Shown here: positions 53,801 through 64,000 of the stretch, in pieces
Layout: every line of letters begins with the position of its first letter
Numbering within the stretch: the stretch's first letter is position 1
Assembly (NCBI RefSeq): GCF_049243985.1
Contig: NC_135379.1
Location: forward strand, 29,955,001-30,019,000
Source: Paroedura picta
Lineage: Eukaryota > Chordata > Lepidosauria > Squamata > Gekkonidae
Length of the DNA stretch: 64,000 nt
Direction of reading: 5' to 3'
The notes under the pieces: generated by a model
What the model saw: only the letters and a program-made list of their open reading frames with translations
Database searches by the model: none
Told to the model about the DNA's origin: nothing
Position numbers and translations under genes: made by a program

Positions 53801-54965
53801 GAGGTTGGGGCTAGAATGCCAGCCCCAAAGGGCTCCAGGGCCCACCTCGTTTCCTCGGAAGTAAGGGCCCCTGGATCCAGTGGCGCTTGTTTCTCAGGAA
53901 GGGCCTTCGGGTTCGCTGCTAGAACAGTCTTGGCAGGAAGCAGGCTTTGTCCTGACCTCGGGTTAGTTTCCGCGGTCCCCACCAGATTGCCCATGGCACT
54001 CACTTTTGGGATTTACACAGCTGTGGACTCAGCGTTTGCCCACGATTTCTTATCCACCTTCTCCCACCGAGTCTTTCCTCCCCCGCCCCCCCTCAAAGCT
54101 TCGGAGAGCAGAAGATCAGGACATTCTCATTTATGGCTGTTTTAACTGGGTCAAAATGCTCCAGAACTGGGTCATAAATCATAAGGAATGATGACAAAGT
54201 AATTGAGCCGCAATTAAAGCTCGCACTATATTTTATTTGTTTCTAAGCCCGGATCGGCCTAGCTGAAACCTGGGGTTTCCCCCCTCCAAAAGCATGTTTT
54301 AATGCCATATTTAATTATATTTAATTGCAGATTTTAAAAGAGAAGAAGCGATTCCTTTTTAATTGCCGTTTTGTTGGGTTGCCTGATCAGGGGAAAGGGG
54401 GGCAGGTTCCTTTTGCAGTTCCGCATTAGAGGAGCTCACAGAAAGCTCCGGGATTAAACTGCCATAGCATTGTTGGCGAGGAAAGTTTTATTTCTAATAA
54501 TTCCAACCTTTTTCTCGAGCAGTCTACTCCCAAACTGGACAATTGCAATTGCCCGGTAATTTGGAAAGAGGACAAAAAAAAAAACCATCAAAAACCTAGG
54601 CATAGCAGCGTGTAGGCGAGAGCTCTGCCCCCAGCCCACCGGCCACATAAATCAAAAATCAGCACTCTGACCTTTGGCAATGCCAGGACTCAGTGGTGGA
54701 TGTAATTTTATATAACATTTGTCTTCTTGTATCTCACAAGCAGGGCTTTCATTATTTCCCCCCTCCCCCCGTTATTGAGTGTAGCGGTCGTCAGATACTT
54801 TTAAAGGCAATAAACAACACAATCCGTTATTTAATGCACATTTCCCCCATAAAACTGAAGAGATATGATGATCAGTACAGGAAACCTAAGGAGAATGTAG
54901 ACCTTTATGCAGGGGGGGGGAGACGGATGGATGCGCCTCTTTCCTTTCCATGTCCCTGACTGTAC
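50816..54965. other. HOXA3-HOXA4 interval, part 2
   Basis: No coding gene recognised. GC-rich patches at about 50880-51110, 51240-51390 and 52900-53110 alternate with AT-rich unique DNA. GATTTATGA-type motifs lie at 52632-52640 and 54172-54181. No mobile element is identified, unlike the left flank. Confidence 0.45.
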
Positions 54966-55000
54966 AAACAACAATAACAACAACAACAACAACAACAACC
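54966..55000. repeat. (AAC)n microsatellite
   Basis: About 11 units of ACA/AAC with one interruption. Confidence 0.92.
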
Positions 55001-55255
55001 AGTATCTCGTGGCTCATTCGGGGCTTGGGGGGACGCTTTTATCCTGGTCTCCAAGACATTGAATTTTAGCAAGCAGAAATAGGGAGAAATGGCCGTTTGT
55101 CCACCGGAATTGTCAAGGTACTGGCGGCGTACTTAACTCCCCCCCCCCCCCAATATAGTATAACGAAGCATCATAAATAAAATGGAAGCAGAATTGCAGG
55201 CTCATCGACCTGGCACTTCGATCTGGCACTTCTGGATCAAAGCAAACTAGAGAGC

Positions 55256-55511
<256 letters not shown>

Positions 55512-58500
55512 GTGACATTTCTCAAAATGCATTTTGGTCAACATTTGAGGAATATATTAAACAGCGACATAAAAAGCGACAGAATACCCGCCCTGCTAGG
55601 GAAACAAGAAGCTCGCAGCAGCATGAAGGCAGAATGGGAGGCACAAGATCAGCGCGCAGAAACGCAAAAACCGTACGAGGAAGGGGGGGGGGGAGAAGCA
55701 GCTATTCTATTTGTTGCAAGCCCCCCCCCCCCAAGCACACTGAAACAAAGGGGGAAACGAGGCTTGACTGGTATCCACATACACCCTTAAGCCTTTTCTC
55801 CTGACCTTTGCCTCGGCAAGCAATAAGTCACTCACGTAAATGAACAATCAGCGGAAATACCTTAAAATAAAATCCATCGTTTTTAACGAAGCATCGCGTC
55901 CTAACAGCCCGGCAATAATAACCTCTCCATAAAGAGCGAGCGCCGTAGCCCGACTGGAAGCTCTCCGAGGGGCGAGCGGGTTGGTCTCTTGCAGTGGGTT
56001 GGGGGGGGGGGCGGATAATAGAAGGCAGTTCTTGCTCTGAACAGAAACTGGAAAAGCGTAATCACAGGCGAAGCCAGTCCCGGTCTCCACTCCAAATGCC
56101 ACAATAATGCGCGGTGTTATGTGCTCACGTGGTCATACGTCAACTTAAATCCTTTTATTTGAAACAGGGAATCGCTGGAGGAACCAGGGTTCGAAACGCG
56201 AGCCTCGGGGTTTAAGCTGGCTTTTGGGGTTGTTGTTTAAAAAAAAAAAAAACCTTCGCGCCAGTGCGTTAAAGAAGAGAAAAATCAAGAAATGCAGATT
56301 ACCCCCCCTGGCTTCTCTCACATTGATATTTCTGTGCACAAAACGCAGGCGGAAAGGGGACTGTGGTGACACCGAGCTTGGAGGCTCGTCAAGTGGCCCT
56401 TCGGAAGGCGACTCTCTGGTGACCCGGCAGGCGGAAGGGGGCAGGTGGCGCCATCCGAGGAGAACTTCGACCGCCGCTCTCGCCTTCAGGGAGCCCCCTC
56501 AGGACCACGAGGATCGCCCGCCAGCCCACGGTCTCCTCTGTCCTCCTATTGAGCGGAGCTTGCTGAACACCCACAGATTACATCAGAGCCGCTGTAGGAA
56601 CCCCCAAGACCTGCAATTACCTGACAAAAGGGGAAGGCGCCTGTGGCAGAGAGAGGCTGCCGGACTTCTGTCCTCGCAGCACCCTAGAAGGAGGAGGAGG
56701 AGGCGGAGGCGGCGGAGGACGAAGAAGAAGAAGAAAGCGTCATCCCGCTTTGTGTTGGATCTGAATTTTGCAAACTCTTTGGGGACCTTCTCGTTCAACC
56801 TGCGCTTACGCATTTCCTATGCAAGTCCTTGAGTGATGGACAAAATTATAGGGTTCTCGAACTATGAAATATTCAGGCGGGGAGAATGATCAACAGTCCA
56901 GAAAGGGTGGGCTCTTTTTTTACATAGGGGGGAAAGAAAGACAAGAAACTCAGGCAAGTTCTCTAGTGACTCTAAGAAAATAGTTGATCTCGACTCTACA
57001 TCCAGTTCTAAGAGCTTCTCTGGTACTACCGGGCCCTTCTCCCATCCTGCCCAATGCTTTGGAGAGGAGGCTAGAGAAGATAGTTCATGCCCAGAGTACA
57101 TTATATAGGCCAGCTGTGGTTATTTTGGTCCCGAATGTCTTGTCACATCTTGTCATTTTAGAGCATATTGTTTCCTTCAGATCTTTTCATTCATGCACAC
57201 ACACCCACACACACCCACACAAAGAAAGTTTTATTCTCCTTCTTTCAACACTTGCTCTAGCCTCTTTTTAACTCAGTGTGTGAGCAGATAAAATGTGGTC
57301 TTCCTCCGGCTCATTGTCCAAACCTGAACAGTCTTACTTGATTTCAAGCCTCTGTGGGACTTCAACCACTCTCCCAACCCTCTTCCCCATCCATAGCCTT
57401 GTTCAGACAAGGTGCAGAGATCTTCCCCCTTGTCATCCTCACGTCATACTACTCCACAGAGAGATGGGCCAGGATTTTTTAATGCATTTTTTCCTGCAAT
57501 GACCTCCTACTCCTAAATGAGAACTTGTTGCTACAGTCTTTTTCTCAATTCCTCTTCCTCTTGAAAATCTATAACTGAAGCTCTGCAAAGCTCCATACTT
57601 GCAAAGGGCTTCACTAGTGTGGATTCCCTTTCAGATAACTGTTAGTGGAATCCCAGCCTCTTGGAGCCCTTGCACAGGAACAGAACCCAAAGACAACTTT
57701 CTCCCCAACAACTTGGGCACAATAATTTAGAAAACTCTTCCTTACTGTAATAGACATCTACAGGTCACCCAGCACTATGTGGGAACAGCTTCATTGACAG
57801 TACATTGGGTACAATACAAACTGGATTCTTGGACTCTGAAACCACTATGTCCTGGGGCCAGTCAAAAGAGGCCTGAGGCTAGTTAGCAACAATGCAACTG
57901 AAATCAATGGATAACAGAGCCGACCTAGGAAAAGGCAACTCAAACCTTACTGAGCCTCAAGAAAAACCTTGTCGACTGAGCCAAAAGCAGAGAGATGTTT
58001 TAGCAAACCGAAACTACAAAGCAAGACGTCACACTCATAAATCTGGGGGTCCAGCAGCAACTTACTTGCCTTAACACTGTATCGTCCTGGAGGTTCTCCT
58101 TTTCAGACATCCCTCCCCCAACACCCCTTCTTTTTAGCACTAACGATCAAGTTAATGTCAAAACTGCAGTTTAACTATTAACATGGCATTTAGTAAGGGG
58201 GATGAACCCGTTTTGAAGAAAAGTCAACTGCTGGGTGATGACCCCATTTCTTCCCTGTGAGGCCAGGACTACAGAAAGTTAACTTTGACTGATACGGAGT
58301 CTGGGGTCTCCGCTGAATATTAAACCAAATCAGGTCCTGGAATTCATTGGCTTTGATCGAAACTTCAGGGATTATACATTTCAGTACAAATGCGAATTGA
58401 CTTCAAGGCTGCCGCTCTTCGATTTGCGTCGCCACCCATTTTGCTTCGTTCAGGGAGATTCTCCATGCTTTCATTTGCTGTCTCGAGGGCAGAAAGGTCT

Positions 58501-61500
58501 GTAACCTTCGGAAGGACTAAAATGCTATATTTTATTTAGGAGGTAAGGAAGGATCCCCCCCCCCACACACACACACACACTTTATGCGCGGGGCAGTCCA
58601 CTCTGGGGATCCATTGTGAAGAAACAAGGAATAGACCTGAGGCTGAGATCCCGTCAGAACTGTAGCTGAGAAGGAAGGAGTGGGTGGGGGGCTTAGTGGG
58701 CACTTGAAAATGCTTGAGGTATGCAGTGGTCCGGGAAGTTGTAGAGGGTCTATATTCAGGCTGCAGAGTCTGAAAACCTCCCTTAGCCTGATTCACACAG
58801 AGGTAAGTCCAATGGGACCTTTCCCCCCAAGTAAGTGCGCCGCAGCCTAGGCAGTCAGCCGGCCTTGCTTCCGAGCAAAGATGCTTCTGGTACCGCTGGT
58901 ACCGCACTGACAGTAGAGACTGAGAGAAAGGGGTTTCGGAGCAGATACCCGTTCAACTCTCTATTCCTTTCAGGACTGTTTGGGCCCCTGAAACACAGTC
59001 ATTCCATTGATGGCGTGACCTGTGAAAACACTTTCCGCTCAATTCGATAGACGTTTACTTGAAAGAAAGTCCCACATAGATCTAAAGGGCTTGTGCCTCA
59101 TAAGCTGCAGCATTTGCCTAGAGCTTTAACAGAGAGATGAGTGTAGAATTGTTTATGCTTTTAGGTGATTTTCTGCATGTTTGCTTAGTTTACTCTTGGG
59201 TGCTATTCTTGCATTGCATGGTAGGGATTTCCATCTAGGCGCTCCCTAAGCCAGGTTTGTTCACATCCCTAGGGGAGACAGCAAAAGACTCTTGCCTGTT
59301 TTCCCTCCAAATGAACACGCATTGAAATAAAATAGTTAAGAGTCAAGTTAGCAAATATTGCGGAATCTATCTACTGCTAAGACGCTGGAAAATTTTAAAA
59401 AAGTTTTAGAAGACGGCTAATTTTAAATCCATATCTTGTCTTGAAACTGCTTAAAGGAAGCCGTTCTGGATAGCCCTTTTTTAGCAGGAAAGATTTCAGC
59501 AAGAAGCTAAAGCCAAACAACAAGCCTCCCTCCCTCGTTTTATGTCCACCTTTAAAAGGGAGTAGAAATTGATTGTACTTCCGTCGGGTAAAAGCAGGTA
59601 GTTCTAGAAGTAGTTCAGCTCCTCTTAGCCTTTGGTAGTTACCGCTGCTGCTGCTGTTTTAAACATCCACCTGGTAGAGCTTTAAAGTTTTCATTGATTC
59701 TAAGGATTCAAATGGGGGGGGGGGGGAGAAGGCAACGACATTAAACTCAAGCGTCGCTGGTCAGTCGCCTTCAATGGGGTGCCCACTCCGCCGAGAGGAG
59801 TTTAAAACTCCGCGCTCAGGAGGGGTAGAGCTGGGATGCGCCTGAGATGCGCCTGCAGTCCTCTGGAGTCTGGATTCTAACGGGGGGCTTATTTTTCCGG
59901 ATTCACACAGTAAACGCGGTCAACATTTTAGAGGACCTTGGAGAGCTACAGGAAGCAGGACGCCACCCCGAGAATCCCGCAAAGAAATCGCCACCCTAAT
60001 CTGAGACCTCAATTTTAATGAGCCAACCGAACTTTTCACCCAAGCCTTCCTCAGCCTCTCAGGTTCCCCGCCTCCCCCCCCCCAAAAAAAACCCAGTCCC
60101 CTCTTCCCAGAGTGGAATGGCTCTTAAAGACCCGGCCCTGACTTAGGGTCCCCTCTACTCTTTGTTTGACAAGAGGCACATTCTCTCGGCAAGGAAGACG
60201 AATCGACGCAGCACGAGGGGGGGGGGGGGAATGCCAAGCGATATAGCGATTTATCAAGACCGACGAATCTCGCGGCAACTTCTGTAACAAGAGCCCGCAA
60301 AAACCCGGACCTGCAGCACGAAACTCCGTGAAACCTCACGGCAACAGAAATCCAGCCACGGGGTTCTTCTTACCTCCTTGTGCTCCCAGCCACCCAACGG
60401 GATCCTCTCCAGCCTTCTGGCTTCTCGGGAGCGTATTTTGCGGTGCCCGGGAGTGCTGTAAACAAAGAACAGGCGAGAGCGGAGTAAGAAAAGGGGAAAG
60501 AAGAGGGGTTTAAATCTAGAGCCCAGGCGGGGGTCAGCTGCGGCGTTATCCTAGGCGGGGTATGTCATCTCGAAAACGAAGCTGTTGATTCGTGTCATAA
60601 ACGTGGAACAACATGGCCCTTTTGCATTCGGGTATGAATCGGAAGCCCCCTTTTTAATGGGTGCTGCGCCGCTTCTTTAGGACATATATGCCTTTTATAT
60701 GGAAGGTAGGCTCGATACTCCTCGGGGGAAACGTTTGTTTAGCATCATTTAGTCAAATAAAATATATATATATATATATTCAATACAACCGGGCGAGGGT
60801 CATCTTTGAGGGCTAGCAGACAAATGGGTCTTTCGGCACGGCGCAAGGCACAGAATGGACGGGATGGAAGGCATACTGGAAACGCTTGGGCCTGGCCGCT
60901 GACCCTCTCTGGTTGTCTCCCAGAGACTCAGGTCAGTTAAATACACACACACACACACACACACACGGGGGTGCCGAGACTTTAGGGAAGGGAGTCAATC
61001 GGAGCATGTTATTGTCCTCCACAAAGTGACCCCCCTCCCCCTTATATCTATCATCTATAGTAATAAAGAGCCGTCTGCCTGGCTCTCCTCGATCCTCTTC
61101 AGGCATTATATTCAGGCTTTTTTTTTCTTTAAAAAAAAATCCCATTCGATTTGTCTTCACGGGGCTAGTAACAGTGACTGCTAATAATGCTAAGTGCAAT
61201 TTCTTGGAAGAATGTCGCCAGAGTCTTGCAAAGTCTAAGATCCATCTTGGGAGAGCTTTCCATGATCGAATTTGGTGGTTGTAATTGGCTCGTCCGATAA
61301 TTGCGACCATAATTTTACATTTGGAGCAAAGAAACCGTCTCGTGCAAAAGAAAGCGACGTAATTACGAGGCATCCTAATCGCTTACTGGGGTGTTTATGG
61401 CTTATGGAGAGCTCCGATGGCGCAAGCGGGCAGCCGGTCTGGCCAGGCAGCTACTCCTCGGGAAAGGAGCACTAGAGGCGCGGGGATTAATCCTGCCTCT

Positions 61501-64000
61501 TCCTCCTCCTCCTCCTCCTCCTCCTCCTCCTCCCTTGGCTCTACCCGCGCACCATCTCGGGGAGCTCCTTTGGCGGGGAACACTCCAGCGCCCCACTTGC
61601 CTCCATAAAAAAACACGTCACGTTGCGAGCAGCCAACGCGGCCGGCAGTGGGGATCCGCTCGATCGGGCGGCCTCCCTGCGCGCTTATTTATTGTTTAGA
61701 GGAGCATCCTGGGCGGCCAGAAATGGTCCTAGGTGTATTGGGGGAGCGATTAAGCCACACGCCGAAATAGATTAAACTGCCAGAGCTCTGGAGGGGGGAG
61801 GATGCGGGGCGGGCGGGGGGGGGGGGGTGAAACTGACACCCGGACGAACAAACACGGCCCTCCTTTGCTGTCCCCAGAGCTGCCAAGAAGTCACGAGCAC
61901 GCAAGCGCCACAGGCCCGCGAGAGAAAGCGCGGTCCTCGTCCTCCACCCTCAGAGGAATGGCGGGGCTTTAACTTGGCCCTAAATCCCTCAGCTTATAAG
62001 GAGGAGTTATAGAGGGGCATTTTCCCTGCGACTCCCTCTTGTAGTCCGGTGCCCCCCCCCCCGGCGACCCGGTCGCCAGTCACAACGCTGGCCGCTGTCT
62101 TTCGAGTTCCTTCCTCGTCCCTGCTCGAGGCGCGGTGATTTATGAAGGCCGGGCAAATTGGGGGAAGGGAGGGGGAGGGTAGAGGAAGGGACTCCCGCTC
62201 TGGGGAAGGAAGCTTCCACGGGGTGACTGAGGATCGGGTCGCTACGCAGGAGCTGCGCCCGGCGTGGGGGCTTCATCCCCCCAAAGGCAGCTCGCAGGCA
62301 CAGAGACCCGGACAAGCCAAGCACGTGCGGACCAGGAGAAGCGACCCAGGCTCACGACTGCTCTGTGCATACTTACCGGCCTCGCTTGCTGGCTTAAAGA
62401 AGTTTTAGGGGCTCTTGCGGGGGGAAAATAATAAATCAGGCAGGTTGGCTTTTGTTTTTGGGAAAGTCGAAAAAAGAGGAAGTCCCCTTTCACGTCGGAA
62501 AGAATCACTCCTCCTAGCGAGAAGTGACGGCCACCGATCCATTCCTGACAGGCGGTATTAATTATTTAATAAGTCACGTGACCCGACCCCCACCTACCCA
62601 CCCATCCCTTTCTCCTAGATAAAATTCCAATATCTCCCCGAGAACAGACTGCAGCACCTGGCAGTGGTTCTCTCCTGGTTCATTTAACCCTCATAATCTC
62701 GGCGGATTTTGAGAGCTTTCCCGTTGCAGGGAGATCATCGTCTGGACATCAATATGGGGGGGGGGGATTCGCCACTGCACCTGGCAACAGGAGGGGCAGC
62801 CTCCGAAGGGTCTTCATAATTCCGGGTCATCCAGGGAGGTCCCTTCCAAGGGCCTAAACGTTTCGCACCTCCAGGAAAGCCAGAGGGTAACTATGGGGCT
62901 TGGAGGCCACCCTCTGGAAAGAACCCATTTCATTCCATGAGATTTAAAGCCGTTTAATGTCTTATCATTTGCTTTTCCTGCGTTTAAAGAACTTCCAAAG
63001 AGGAATAGTTCAGGGACCTCAGCATATGTCCCGGAGAGGTCCCCAAACAGATGGCCTCCATGTCTCATTGGCTGGATCTCCCATAGCAAAGCTTCAGATC
63101 CCGGCGGGGGCTGGATCTCCCTCACCTTAAGGAGCTTTCCCCACGGAAGGCCTAGAGCTCCCATGTCTAGCCTCATCTTGAAACAGAAATGTAAAGAAAA
63201 GGCAACTCTTACTGACAAACCCGGAACTTTGGAGGGAGGGGGGTGGAAGGAGAGATGATTCTCCTCTGCACATCATAAATCACCAGAGAAACACTACTGA
63301 TTCTTGTTTATTGGTTTTCGAGTAGGTTCACTCTAAGGTTGCCCCGTGGAATGGTGTCACCGAGATATTGATCTCCTCTGTATATTTCTGTAGTGAACAA
63401 ACGAAGCAAGGGGGGGCGCTTTCAAGTGGGGAAAGGCAGTCTTGACTCATGCCAGGTCGGGGTCCTCTGAAGGCAAGGAGAGTAAAAATGTTTGAAGGGG
63501 CCAGTCAGTGGCTGAGAAATGGTCAGTGCTTGGAAATACAGCCGGGAAGGAAGGTGGGAGGGAGAGAGATAGCCCAGGGTGCCCTACAAGGAAGGCCGCA
63601 GTCTCCCAACCCCACCTCCCCCATTCCTGTTTACAAAACTGAAGGAACTCTTGTAAGCATTTATAAGTAGCAGGCAATTTGTTAGGATATCAATCCAGAT
63701 ACAAGTTTCTAGGAGCCTCTTCCTTCCCCCCCCCCAGCCCCAAATTCTTTCATGAAACAGACCAGATTGGAGCTCACAGTCTAATAATGCAAAAAAAAAA
63801 AAAACCCCAAACCCCCAAACCCTCAAAAAACCAAAAAACCAAAAAACCTGGACTTGTTTTGACTGATCATGAGGACAGAGGTGCCAAGACTGCTTTCATG
63901 TGGCCTTTATCTGAAATTTTAAAAACCGTTAGAATCTGAAGAAATCCCCTTTATAGCACAGGGTCTGCAGAGGTTTGTATAAAAGAGGTAGAAAGTGTGT
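55512..64000. other. HOXA3-HOXA4 interval, part 3, to the window edge
   Basis: No coding exon recognised and no HOXA4 homeodomain or C-terminus is present in any frame. Contains a CpG-rich patch at about 56390-56720 and another at about 61430-62340, short (AT)n at 60761-60779, (AC)n at 60942-60966 and (TCC)n at 61499-61532. GATTTATGA-type motifs lie at 58035, 62136 and 63273. Non-coding leader exons of HOXA3 or antisense RNAs could be here but cannot be placed. Confidence 0.5.

Noticed and set aside
61466-61480. CACTAGAGGCGCGG as a CTCF site
   Set aside because: One G short in the core compared with the consensus, so the spacing is wrong.

Overview
The window is the 3' (anterior) end of a vertebrate HOXA cluster. 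Three two-exon homeobox genes lie on the minus strand in cluster order: HOXA1 (coding 30569-32035, 337 aa), HOXA2 (36878-38766, 384 aa) and HOXA3 (44074-47705, 417 aa). All three coding sequences look intact, with consensus splice sites, the PBX-binding W motif before the homeodomain and the expected conserved ends. HOXA4 should lie just beyond the right edge; no part of it is recognised here. The left 29 kb is the gene-free flank beyond HOXA1.

The repeats point to a squamate reptile (lizard, gecko or snake). There is a tRNA-derived SINE of the Sauria type with an ACCTTT-type tail, a 5S-rRNA-derived SINE, CR1, L2-like and L1 LINEs, Penelope-like elements (PLE) with a GIY-YIG endonuclease, and short palindromic hAT elements with perfect 8-bp target duplications. 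Mobile DNA also sits inside the HOX cluster (a PLE foldback between HOXA1 and HOXA2, two hAT elements in the HOXA3 intron, long microsatellites). That is typical of squamates and unusual for mammals or birds.

Layout: 1-24 kb is repeat-rich flank without genes. 24-29 kb is GC-richer and carries the classical HOXA1 3' retinoic acid response element (DR5) at 26733-26749 and a DR1 about 1 kb further out. 29.1-32.0 kb is HOXA1. 32.0-33.4 kb is its CpG-island promoter, with a plus-strand splice donor where the antisense lncRNA HOTAIRM1 starts in other amniotes. 36.5-38.8 kb is HOXA2, with a PBX-HOX plus MEIS pair in its intron, as in the known rhombomere-4 enhancer. 39-43 kb is HOXA2 upstream DNA with a KROX20/EGR-like site and an orphan CpG island. 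43.2-47.7 kb is HOXA3. 47.7-64 kb is the long HOXA3-HOXA4 interval, without recognisable coding genes but with a MAFB-type site next to HOXA3 and several copies of a PBX-HOX/CDX-like 10-mer.

Functionally the genes form one retinoid-responsive hindbrain and neural-crest module. HOXA1 would respond first through the 3' RARE. HOXA1/PBX/MEIS complexes would act on the HOXA2 intron, KROX20 on HOXA2 upstream DNA and MAFB on HOXA3. The coding calls are strong. The regulatory calls other than the RARE are motif-level inferences.
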